NCBI GenBank assembly: GCA_023627715.1
Contig: JAMAHW010000027.1
Location: forward strand, 349,345 to 413,344
DNA from: Periconia sp. R9002
Taxonomy: Eukaryota > Ascomycota > Dothideomycetes > Pleosporales > Periconiaceae
Reading direction: 5' to 3'
DNA length: 64,000 bases
This document shows positions 10,742 to 20,752 of this stretch, one piece after another (position 1 is the stretch's first letter; each line of letters opens with the position of its first letter). A program made the position numbers and the translations under genes. The notes below the pieces were generated by a model. The model was not told where the DNA came from and made no database searches. It saw nothing but the letters and a program-made list of their open reading frames with translations.

Positions 10742-11181
10742 TTCCTTCATTACACTGAAGGAACTCTTCAACCTCCCGGCTTATTCCTTTGTTCAGAGCC
10801 AATGAATTCTTACCTTCTCTCATTAAAACTAAAAATAAAGGAGCCATGCCTGCCTTCACCCATATCCCCATAGTCTTGCAAAAGAAGAGTAGATCTGAAA
10901 GTTGGACTCACTCGTCAGACACTACCTAGGACCCTCGTTACTTGGACCAGAACTATTAAAGAAATGAGCCAGGAGATGAAATGTTAACACGCGAGGTATT
11001 CAACTTAGGGTAGACTTTTGCGGTTATTTTTCCTACTGAAACTAATACATTACATGTATAGCCTTTTCTTTTTCCACGCTCAAAAAAAAAGCCAACCGAT
11101 GCCAAAGAAATCATATAACCTTTACAAACGCTATATACAAATCGAATGCAATAATATACACATGTACCAAGATCCTCCCAT
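10742..11181. other. Convergent intergenic region
   Basis: This 440-bp stretch lies between the 3' ends of the F-box gene and the minus-strand Apple/PAN-like gene. It is AT-rich with a short poly-A run near 11082. I see no gene in it. Confidence 0.5.
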
Positions 11182-12249
11182 CTACTTCAACAATGCCCCA
11201 CCCCCCTGCTCCTCCCTCGGCGTAAAATTCGTCCCATTCCTCGCCCAGCAATTATTCGGCGGGATGCCTCCGGGATTAAAATCCACACTCGTGCAATTCC
11301 TCCCGCCCTTGGTGCCCCCCTGCATGTAATTCCAGTTTGAACACAGCGCAACGCACGTGTCGAAGCTCGTGACAAATGCGCCCATGAGGATATCCCCGTC
11401 GACGTTGACACCGCAGCGTTTGAGGAATCGATTGCTGCTGGTACCACCGCCTGGGGCTTCAGGCGTGAAATAGGTGCTGTCGCTCGAGGGACAGTCGAAG
11501 GAGACGCCTGTTTGAGAGGTGGAAGTGGGTTTGGAGGATGAGGTTGAGGAGGGGGTTCTTTTGTTAAAAGTTAGCGGACTGTGGTATGACGCAAGCACTT
11601 AGACATGTGCGATATTCCGGGGAATGTGTATGGAAAGAAGACTAACCCGGTTGCTGAAGACGGCGACGACGATGATGATGAGAATGAGGATGAGGAAGAC
11701 GCCGCGCTGGTTGTGGGACTTGAAGCGCTCGCTGCTGATCTGCGCAAAGTACATCCATTAGCATCAGTGCAGTTTCTCGAAACTTTTCTGGCCCATCGAT
11801 CCGTCTATCACAATATCTTTTCGAACTCCGCGACTCAACCACTTCCATCCCCTTACCCCATACACAAGCCTTCACAATGCATCTCACTCCTTAGAAAGAA
11901 GAAGAGAAAGAACTGACTTATCGGCCTGCTGATTTCCCTTCATAGCCGCAGCCCCTCCCACTGACCCACCCACTGACACAGCAACAACAATAATCGCAAT
12001 TGTCGCCACTAGACACCAAAAGGCCCAAGGCTTCATCCCTGCAATGCGACGTTCGGCCGCCGGTGGCGGCGGCGGCAGTGGTGATGCTACAGCATTGACG
12101 GCGAGGTTCTTTTCATACTGAATAGGGGAGTAGTAAGGGTAGATTTCCGCGGGTCGTGCTATATGTTCGAGGTCGCTGTGTTGCTCGACATGTTGAGGAA
12201 GATTGGTTGTGTCTAAGGGTGAGCTCGGTTTTGTCGGGGGCAGTGTCAT
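11182..12249 (-). CDS. Single-pass membrane protein with Apple/PAN-like Cys-rich ectodomain
   Basis: I rebuilt three exons: 12249..11918, 11739..11647 and 11557..11182, giving 266 residues. Introns are 11917..11740 (178 nt) and 11646..11558 (branch GCTAAC close to the acceptor). The N-terminal ~75 residues are Pro/Ser-rich with no signal peptide, then a single TM helix (AFWCLVATIAIIVVAVSVGG). Exon 2 encodes almost only Ser, Ala and Thr, a likely O-glycosylated stalk. Exon 3 holds the Cys-rich domain with RFLKRCGVNVDGDILMGAF, CVALCSNWN, CTSVDFNPGG and NCWARNGTN. This spacing resembles fungal Apple/PAN-like modules that bind proteins or sugars. The layout suggests a cell-wall-facing type II anchor or sensor. 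Function is unknown. Apple/PAN membership is my reading of the cysteine pattern. Confidence 0.72.
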
Positions 12250-13770
12250 TGTTGATGAGTGAGCGCGTAATTGGTTGGGTTGGAGTGAATAAGTCGAACG
12301 AATGTTTGGTAGCCTGTGTCGCAGTTGGGTAGACTGTGTCACAGCTACTAGGAATTAGACCACCTATTTCCCTGTCCAACCCACGTGAGTCTTAATCTTC
12401 GAGCGACTGAGTGCGAACAAAAAAGAAAAAGAAGGAACGTCGGGGAGAGAGAAGGAGTCAAAGGGAGGCTGGGTCAGCCTTGGAGAGGGGAGATTGGGCA
12501 TGAGACAGATAATTACTGCGGCACAGTCAAGTCAAGTACACGTTTTCGGTATATGCGTTGGTTGATAGTATCTGATACACCGTCTTACATGAGGCGTACG
12601 GTGTTTATATGCGACGGGGGCGGTTATTGTAGGGGGCTCATTGGATGGTGGTGGTGCGGAAGACTGTGGGGGCTGGAAAGCATACCCAAGTGCTTGTCGT
12701 TGTCGGCGTTATTTTACTATGACGAACGATTCTGTGTACGTTTTCTGTCTAGTGAGAGACTAAAAGGGTTAGTTGATGAGATAATGAGGAGTTGTAGACA
12801 GTTTGTAACGCTAGTGAAAAGATTGGAAAAGCTTGCTCAAAGCATCACATCCATCTTCTATCCCCTGAGAAACGTTGATAGATTCCGAAGCGGCACAGCA
12901 AAACCCAACTTGTAACTCTCCTCCCAATAACCGCATTTGTAATCAACAATGTCCACTTTCCATACCAGAAACAAATAAAAAAATACTCTGCATTCGATTC
13001 CAATTGGACGAAGCGAGGTAGGCCTTACATAGCTTACTTACAATTACGCTACCACTCTTAGGCACCCTGCATGCGTGTGGCTGAAACAAGAAAAAAATTG
13101 TTTTATTCCTTTCCGATCCTGTTAACCAATATACACAGTGTTCGCTGATGGGCGGATTATAAAGGTTAGGTGAGGGGGGAGCTGAGCTGGGAGGCTGTGA
13201 GTGATCTTATGCAGGATTTGACAGATTTATACCATATAGCTCCCACGGAAAATCCGAAAATCGCTTAGAAGTTTTAAAAAAGCATGTTTGGTACATACAT
13301 TTTAAATATACGTTTCCTTCAAATACATCGTACGCTTTGCATGGTGTCGATGTCGCGAGCCATTACACTGTGATGTGATAGTATAGAAAATTATTGTGAT
13401 CGTACACTTTATTTGGGGAAAATAAAAATCTAGTTACAAAAATCTCCAACCACAGACCTACTCAGCCACGCACTCCCTAAACACAAACATCAATGTCGTC
13501 AAATCTTCCATCCTATATCTTTTCTCATCAAGCCATCAACGATTTTCTGAGACAAATCCCAGCTAGAAACATCTTCTCATGCTCTCTGTGCCTATGTTTC
13601 CTATATCAACACCACAACCGCTAGTAACACAGCCACCTTTCCATCAACATTATCTTTCCAGTCTCACAACCCATCACTGAAAAATTCCAAATACCCACTC
13701 ACACCATCGACAAAACATCGCAATAATGTAACGACAAAATAAACACGTGCTATCCCCCTCCATCCACCCC
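12250..13770. other. Intergenic region, no gene seen
   Basis: This 1.5-kb stretch lies upstream of the Apple/PAN-like gene. A 176-codon plus-strand reading frame at 12385-12915 begins at GTG and has a Trp/Gly/Arg-rich composition with no family resemblance, so I do not call it. The remainder is AT-rich. Confidence 0.4.
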
Positions 13771-13989
13771 TCACAACAACATACCGCATACAACGACCAC
13801 CGCAACACAAACACCAAGAAAACCGACCCCATTCGCACCCGCACTGCTCGCCGACAAAGAAGTGTGATTCCCATCCACAGCACTCGGCGGTGGGGCCGGA
13901 AGAGGGATAATTATGTTAGGGCTGATGAATAATAAACCCTGCGCGAGACATCCGACGGCGGCGTAGAGTAGAACGAGTAATTTGGCCAT
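13771..13989 (-). CDS. Short putative GPI-anchored or secreted peptide
   Basis: A 72-residue ORF from ATG 13989. It begins with a signal-peptide-like segment (MAKLLVLLYAAVGCLAQG), then a short region with IIIPLPAPPPSAVDGNHT containing one N-glycosylation sequon. It ends in a small-residue patch (SSAGANG) and a hydrophobic C-terminus (VGFLGVCVAVVVVCGMLL). This is the classical layout of a GPI-anchored peptide. An in-frame ATG at 14034 would add an unlikely charged extension. There is no family resemblance, and the ORF is short, so it may be spurious. Confidence 0.4.
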   Translation of the reverse strand: MAKLLVLLYAAVGCLAQGLLFISPNIIIPLPAPPPSAVDGNHTSLSASSAGANGVGFLGVCVAVVVVCGMLL

Positions 13990-14985
13990 GATGAAGCTGA
14001 AGCGCGGGTTGTGGGGGGTACGTGGTCGTGCCATTGTTGTTGTTGGTGGTCTAGATGTTTGGTTTTGCTGGTACTGGGTTTTGTCGGTCAGTCTTTTCTT
14101 CTTTTGGAGTGTGGTGATTGGGTGTGGCGGCGCACCTTTTTTTCGAGAATAGGTTGTTGGGGATTTTTTTGTGCCTTTGATGGGCGTAGTGGTTTGTTGG
14201 GCATGTAGTGAGGTAGTAAAAATTTGTTGGATGTTCGTTCACGTTCGAGAAGGAAAACTTGCCAGTCTATATGCAGTACAAATAATCATTTTTTCTGGTA
14301 TAGCATTCAATTGGTTGGTTTCGAGGTTTCTGTTACGACATTGACTTCCCGTGGTCCTGGGACGGGTGCGGAAGTAGTACTTCCGCACTTATATGTAAAA
14401 GTAAGTGTACAGGCTCGAATAAAGTATCTGGTATAGGATCGTGACATCTAACAGAGTGTAGAAAATCATGGTTTTGTCTTAGTTTAGGGGCAGTGAGGTA
14501 GGGTTTGTAGAGCGTGTTTAAACAGCCGAGACATATAACGATAGGGTGATAGGTAGTTAGATAGAGGGTAGATAGATGGTTTTGGTTGTTTAGGGTAGAT
14601 AGAAAGGCTTTACATAAGAGATAGATGGGGGTGTCTAGTAATCTAACAGACAGATAGGATAAAGTTAATTGATTTAAGGTAAAAGTTGATAAGGATTTTT
14701 GAAAGACATGTTCATTACCCGCATAACCAATTTCCCTACAACGAATCTAACATATAACAATCCATCAACAATCAATTGCGAAGAAGAAAACACCTTTAAT
14801 AATGATCCACCACCCCCTTAACGCCCCTTAGACAATTTCTCGTAACCGTTCGTATGGGTATGCGGGTTCATGACGTGATGAAACTATTTCCTAGCATAGT
14901 CCCTTAGTATCATTCACGCTTTCCAATCATGATGTTTGAAGCCGTATTTGAACCACAATAGTAAAGGGAAGACAACTACGCATGC
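13990..14985. other. Intergenic region, no gene seen
   Basis: About 1 kb of low-complexity sequence, including GT-rich tracts at 14030-14220 and TAGATAG-type simple repeats at 14560-14640. I see no gene or RNA in it. Confidence 0.45.
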
Positions 14986-15564
14986 TTAGCAATCCTGTCT
15001 TGGAGTGTAGCACTTCTTCTTGAGGGCATGATGCTTCTCCACACCCTCAAATTTCGTACCTAAAACTTCATCCTCCTTGTCCGGGAGTTTGGTCGTTCCA
15101 TTGCGCTTGTCAACCTTGTTGATAACGGGCAAGATAGGAGGTTCGGCGACGACGGGGGAATTCTCTTGCTCCGGCTTGAACGTGTCTCGCAGGTTGGGGT
15201 CCGGAATAACGGGGCCAGGAAGGAAGGAAACTGGCTCGCGGGAAGGAGAAACTGGCTCGTGGGAACGGGAGACTGGCCCGCGAAAAGGTGGGATGACGTG
15301 ACAAGGTGGATGAGTAACGATATTCTTGGGACTGGTGTGGTTGTTGGGCGGGTGCAGGCAACTGGGCAGCCTCCGGTCGGTGGAAGAGGTGTTGAAGGGG
15401 CGGCGGGGTTCAAGAAGCGTGGTGCCGTTTATGCCGCGGGGGTCGAAGTGGCTTGTGTGGTTGACGGGGTGCGAGATTGTGATGGGGATTGCGAGAGCGG
15501 AAGTTCCGAAGAGGAGGAGAGAGAGGAAGAAGATTATGAAGCGGGAGAAGATGCGGAAGTTCAT
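14986..15564 (-). CDS. Secreted proline-rich protein with 7-residue repeats
   Basis: This is a 192-residue ORF from ATG 15564; the in-frame upstream sequence lacks a signal and is discounted. Residues 1-25 (MNFRIFSRFIIFFLSLLLFG and following) form a strong signal peptide ending near TSALA. The mature part is Pro-, Ser- and Asn-rich with several N-x-S/T sequons, three 7-residue repeats of EPVS type (coded by 21-bp repeats at 15227-15289) and a dibasic DKRNG site that a Kex2-type protease might cut. It ends with two cysteines (KKCYTPRQDC). No family is recognised. A cell-wall protein or small secreted effector-like protein are both possible. The intact signal and repeats argue for a real gene. 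Confidence 0.55.
   Translation of the reverse strand: MNFRIFSRFIIFFLSLLLFGTSALAIPITISHPVNHTSHFDPRGINGTTLLEPRRPFNTSSTDRRLPSCLHPPNNHTSPKNIVTHPPCHVIPPFRGPVSRSHEPVSPSREPVSFLPGPVIPDPNLRDTFKPEQENSPVVAEPPILPVINKVDKRNGTTKLPDKEDEVLGTKFEGVEKHHALKKKCYTPRQDC
15227..15289. repeat. Three in-frame 21-bp tandem units
   Basis: Units start at 15227, 15248 and 15269 (plus strand GAAACTGGCTCG...), each 21 bp, with the third more diverged. They keep the frame of the minus-strand secreted protein and code for its repeated seven-residue EPVS-type block. Confidence 0.85.
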
Positions 15565-16155
15565 GGTGGTTGGACGGGGAGGAGGGTGTCTTGCTTGGGT
15601 GGTAGTGTGGCTGTTTTGGTGTTCGGGTTTTGGAGGATGGGAAGTGTGGTGTAGATTGGCTTTGTGGGTTGTCTTGGATGCACAGAGTTGAAAGTAGAGA
15701 TAAATTCCTGAGGGTGGGAGTTGGAGGTCCTTATATATTTGGTGAAGCCGAACTATGTTCCCACTGGTTTGAACACTGGAAACTAGATGATTCATTTGCT
15801 CTTCTTATATTGCTTATTGGTTCGTTATCCTACTTCCGACGTAAAAGAAGTACCACAGATGGCAGATTTATGTCATAGACAAAATTTTTCTCCAATCTAG
15901 ACGGAAGGATTGGTGGTTATATAAGTCTACACAAGCCAACTATAATACTTGTATTTCTCAAGATCCAACAAATGTGTATACTTCATACGGGCGAGCATGA
16001 AACTCGTTTTTCACGATAAACTACTTTCAATTGACTTTTACAACAGAACAGAAAAACGCCGCTTATGCTAGTTTTTTACGGAAGGGTATACACCAAAAAA
16101 ATCTTTATACAAACAAATGCTCCGAAAAGGCAAGGATACGTCGAGTAATGCATGT
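15565..16155. other. Intergenic region between two minus-strand genes
   Basis: About 590 bp holding the promoter of the secreted protein gene and the 3' end of LYS4. It is AT-rich; no further gene is seen. Confidence 0.45.
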
Positions 16156-18740
16156 CTACGGGCTTCCGCCAATCTCTTTCTTGACCCATTTCTCCAGACC
16201 ACCTAGCGCAATAATTTCTTGCACATTGGGTGGAAGCTCCCCAACCTTGACGCTCCATTTAGGTCCGTTGGGGCCTTCTTGGACGTTGACGGTGCTGCGG
16301 CGGACGTCCCACTCCAAGGTCCAGCCAGTGCGCCTGGTGAGCTGTTTCTCCTGAGGAGGTTGAGCGACCGCACCTGGAGGAGGCGAGTCGAGGGATTCGC
16401 GGTTTTGCGACGGCTCTTGTATGTTCTGTTGCGAGGTTGACGGGGCGGAGGAGGAAGCAAAGACTTCACGGAGGCGGTTGGCTAGTTTGGGGACCTCGAC
16501 GCCCATGAGGGCATTGTTGATGCTGTTCCTGCTAAAGATGTTGCCGAAGCTGCCCGCGACGACGAGCGGGATACCTTTGGCGAGGATTGCAGTCGCTGCT
16601 TGCTCTCGGCTGCTGCCGCAGCCGAAATTGAAGCCTGATACGAGGATATCGCCTGCTTTGGCCGTGGCACCGAAGGACGGATCGTAGTTTTCCATGCATA
16701 CTTCAGCCATCTTCTCAGTGGTGACATCGTCTTGGTATGTGTATTTTCCGGGGTAGATGCCATCGGTGTTGATGTTATCGGCATCGCAAAAGACGATCTC
16801 ACCGCCGATTTTCTCAGGGAAGCCAGGGAGGATTTCAGTCAGTGACTCGGTTTCAGCTGCGGGGTTTGGTGGTTGGACGGATTGTTGGTCCGCAGCAGTG
16901 ACTTCGGCGGTTTCGATTTGCTCTTCTGCTTGCTTGATAATCTTCTCCAGCATATCTTCAATAGTCATCATTCGTTCCTCCTCTATAACGCCGTCGCCCT
17001 CACCACGACGAACACCGGTGTATCCTATTGGCTCTTCGTACCATCCGGGGCCGGAAATCTTGCCGGACAATGCACTTGCGGCGACCACTTCAGGGCTAGC
17101 CAAATAAGCTTTTGCATCCGGCGACCCCATGCGACCCTTGAAATTGCGGTTGCTTGCACTGATGCCAACCTCACCTGGCTCAAGGAGTCCAGTACCAAGA
17201 CCAATGCACGGACCGCAGCCAGATGGAAGGGGTTGGGCTCCAGCCTCCAGTAGAGTTTGCCAGTCTCCGGTTTCTTCAGCAGCGCGCTGCTCAGGTATAG
17301 AAGCAGCAGCGATGTAGAAGTTGACGTGTGATGGGATCTTTGGTACTTGACCGTTGTTGTCTGCAGCAGCATCTTTGAAAACTTTAGCGGCCGCTGCAAG
17401 GTCAGATGCCCTCGAATTTGTGCATGACACGAGATAAGCCTTATTGATTTTGATGTCCTGAGCCTGAAGCTCGGGCAATGGTGTTGCGATTTTGACAGAG
17501 TTTGGACCAGAGACGTAGGGAGAGAGGGTTGAGAGGTCCAGGAACAGCTCCTTGGCATATGTCGCACCCTTATCCGCGGCTAGTGCAGGCTGGAAAATAT
17601 GTCCAGTCTTCTCCCCCACGATGCCGGTCGCGCTGAAAAGCTTGTCGATGCGCTCGTGGACGAATTGTTGCTGATGGTGGTCTTTGTAATCGGCTTCAGC
17701 TCCGAACATGGCAGCATCCGTAGCCCTCGCCCTCAGCCAACCGTGGAGGACAGAGTCGATTGGGAAGAGGCCAGTGAGGGCACCCCATTCGGTGGTCATG
17801 TTTGCGATAGTGAGGCGGTGATCGATAGGAATACTGCGCAGTGTTTCATCACTGCCGGTGAACTCAATGGCATGGTTCAGCACTTCATCGTTATTGAAGA
17901 GACCAGCCAGAGCAACAATCACGTCCTTGCCACTCACACCTGCAGGCAAGACACCAGTGAAGGTAACCTTGGCGACGGGCGGAATCTGCCACCAGGTCTT
18001 TCCTGTGGCCCAGATACTCGCAGCATCCGTTCGAACGACTGGTGTTCCCAAACAACCAATTCCTCCATACATGTTAGAGTGACTGTCCGAGGCCACTGCC
18101 AGTGTACCGGGCCATGCGTATCCCTCCTCCACCATGATCTGATGACCAATACCGCGACCAGCCGGATAAAATACGACGTCCTGATTCTTAGCAAAGCTCT
18201 CAATGTCACTGTACTTTTTCAGATTCTTCTCCGACTTGTTCTGCACATCGTGATCCAAGGTCATGACGATCTGCTTCGGGTCATTGATCTTGGTGGCACC
18301 GATGGACATGAACTTGAGGGCGACGGGCCATGTGTTGTCGTGGGTCATGCACTTGTGCGGCTGGAGGGTGACATAATCTCCTGCCTTGAGCGTCTTCCCT
18401 TCGGCGACGCCGACGGCATATCGTTGCACGATCTTCTCAGTGAGCGTCTGCGGTATCTTCTGCTTCTGGGTCAAGGTTGAAAGAAAGCCAGCGGCGGGTC
18501 CCTCTTTCAAAGAGTGAAACACGTCAGGAGTCTGGCTCTCATAGCGAGGCCTGGTGGTGGAGAAGGAGCGCGAGGATGCGATAGAACGAGGCAATTGGGA
18601 TGCGATGCGGAGAGGTAGGCGGGCTCGAGTCTTTCCAGATGATTAGAAAATGCGGGGATTGGTAGGATCGAGGAAGGGAATTGACGTACCAGGGCGGGCC
18701 TGAAGCTCAGCTGGCGCATGGTTCGCATTGACAGGGCCAT
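16156..18740 (-). CDS. LYS4: Homoaconitase, mitochondrial (lysine biosynthesis)
   Basis: The enzyme converts cis-homoaconitate to homoisocitrate in the alpha-aminoadipate pathway, in the mitochondrial matrix. Exon 1 is 18740..18690 (17 codons), the intron 18689..18631 (59 nt), exon 2 18630..16156; total 841 residues. The Arg/Ser-rich start ([19 protein letters not shown]) is a mitochondrial presequence. [4Fe-4S] ligands are Cys in [11 protein letters not shown] (~418) and the CGPCIGLG pair (~487/490). The substrate block [18 protein letters not shown] and the swivel-domain loop [13 protein letters not shown] are intact. Two low-complexity inserts flank the swivel domain (Gln/Glu-rich near 590, Ser/Pro/Gln-rich near 765), which makes the protein longer than I expect for the family. 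I call homoaconitase rather than aconitase or isopropylmalate isomerase from overall pattern. It shares its promoter with SER1. Confidence 0.93.
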
Positions 18741-19259
18741 GATGATGGTGATTGCACCCCGGAAAGCCTGAGCGTGAGCCAAAGAGAACGATGGTGTTTG
18801 TCAGAAGCATTTGGACTTTCTGGATGACTAAGCGGGTCTTGTGTTTTTTTCTTCGGGTTAGAAGGGCGCGGACCGCCGATTTCGCCGGCCGTCATCGGAT
18901 GCATTGCAAGAAGGAATTACCTCATTCGACTACCAACAAGACCTGCATACTTGTACATATATTCGTCTGGGTGGGAGGCAATTGCAATTGATTTGATTGC
19001 CGGATTGCGATGCGGTTGGGAACTGTGTAGATGCAAGATGCAGCTCTCATGTCGACACGAACCCCCACCGCCGGCGGCATGAACAGCGCGTGCGTAGTGC
19101 AATAATACATCCTTATGACTCTAGAGCAACTACCTTACAGTCACACCCACTCGCATTTTTATATTTAACTTGGTACACGGTCCTGCAAGGCCTCTTTTCC
19201 CTTCTTCCTCCACTAACCATTCCCCTTCCACTAACCACAACGACTCGTCTTTGGTCATA
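18741..19259. promoter_or_regulatory. Shared divergent promoter LYS4 / SER1
   Basis: The 519-bp stretch separates two amino-acid biosynthesis genes that diverge. It contains ATGACTC at 19115-19121, a match to the core of the Gcn4/CPC1 (cross-pathway control) element, and a TATA-like TTTTTATATTTAAC near 19157-19170 on the SER1 side. Such co-placement would let one activator serve both genes. This is inference from motif and position. Confidence 0.55.
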
Positions 19260-20752
19260 ATGGTCAACCGTTCAGATGTTCACTACTTTGGTGCGGGACC
19301 AGCGCCACTTCCCACTCCAGTCCTGGAGAGAGCATCCCAGGTTCTCTTGAACTACAAGGACAAAGGAATTGGCCTCTGCGAAATATCCCACAGGTCCCCC
19401 GAAGCCAACGAGATTCTGGCAGAGGCAAAGCAGGCCCTCATCACCCTACTTGACATTCCCGACGACTACGACATCCTGTTTCTACAGAGCGGAGGCAGCG
19501 GCGAGTTCAGCGCGACCGTCTATAACCTCGTATCCATATGGGTCGAGAAGAAACGCGCCAAAATCGCCGAAGAGGCGGGTGATAACGAGGAGGAGATACT
19601 GAACCGTCTGCGCAAGGTGGTGGAAGAAGAGCTTAAGCTCGACTACCTAGTGACGGGATCATGGTCGCTCAAGGCTTCGCAAGAAGCTGCGCGTCTGGTC
19701 GGTGCAAAGCACGTCAACGTGGCAGTGGATGCTCGCAAAGCAAATGGGGGGAAGTTTGGCGTCATCCCGGCCGAGGACCAATGGAACCTCACACCGCGCA
19801 CGTCGGGAGGTGGTCCAGCGTTGGCCTACTTCTGTGACAATGAAACGGTTGACGGTGTCGAGTTTCCCGCCTTCCCCCAGAGCCTAGAAGGCGACGATGC
19901 TCCACTTGTGTGCGGAGACATGTCCTCCAACTTCATTTCCCGCAAGGTCGATGTGCGCAAGTTTGCCGTCATCTTCGGTGGCGCCCAGAAGAACATTGGC
20001 AACACGGGAATCGCCATTGTCATCATACGCAAGTCGCTTCTCCCGCCACACTCCAAGCCTGCTTCGCCCGACCTCCTCAGGGCGTTGCACCTCCCCGTGG
20101 GTCCTGTTGTTCTGGACTACCCCACTATTGCCCACAATAATTCACTTTACAACACCCTGCCGATTTTCGATGTTTGGGTGGCAGGGCAAGTCATGAGTGG
20201 CCTGGTCAATACCTATGGGGCTCAGCGTATTGCAGGGCAAGAGGAGATCTCAAACCAGAAGGCCCGGTTGATATATCACGTGCTGGACAAGTACTCCAAT
20301 GTTTACCAGGTAGTCCCCGACAAGGCCGTCCGCAGCAGAATGAACATATGCTTCAGGGTCCACAACGGCGACGCAGACAAGGAGAAGGCCTTCCTAGCCG
20401 GCGCAGAAAAGAAGGGTCTCCTTGGTCTCAAAGGCCACCGCAGTGTAGGTGGCATTCGCGCAAGCAACTGTAAGTTGGTTTTTGACTCATCCCTGTTTTC
20501 AATATGGAGTTTTCCGCAGTGTACTAGGTACCTGTTGTTACTGTGGGCATACTAACTATGCGACGTCACGGATACTTGGCGTCGAGTGTCTGATCGGATG
20601 TACTGCTTTCCAAAATTTGACCAAGCGATTGCCTTTGGCTGTTCGCGCACAAAAGGGAACGAGCTAACCCATTCTGTCCTATAGACAATGCAGTGTCCCT
20701 AGAGGGCACCAACAAACTTGTGGCGTACCTAGAGGAATATGCCGCATCATAA
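19260..20752 (+). CDS. SER1: Phosphoserine aminotransferase
   Basis: A PLP enzyme that makes phosphoserine from 3-phosphohydroxypyruvate and glutamate, in the cytosolic serine pathway. Exon 1 is 19260..20469, the intron 20470..20684, exon 2 20685..20752; 425 residues. Family signatures are seen in order: HYFGAGPAPLPTPVLE, the substrate loop ISHRSPEANEIL, LFLQSGGSGEFSA, and GGAQKNIGNTG with the Schiff-base lysine K244. The C-terminal HRSVGGIRASNYNAVSLEG is rebuilt only by splicing, which supports the intron. That intron (215 nt) is the longest inferred in the window and sits 68 nt before the stop. It contains TGACTCAT at 20483-20490. The ATG at 19260 is preferred to the upstream in-frame codon at 19170, which is not ATG-supported. 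Confidence 0.95.

Noticed and set aside
12385..12915. 176-codon plus-strand reading frame
   Set aside because: It opens with GTG, is rich in Trp, Gly and Arg, has no recognisable domain and overlaps a promoter-like region.
15060..15413. Overlapping minus-strand reading frames in the secreted-protein gene
   Set aside because: They are frame-shifted shadows of the repetitive Pro/Ser coding sequence and lack a signal peptide.
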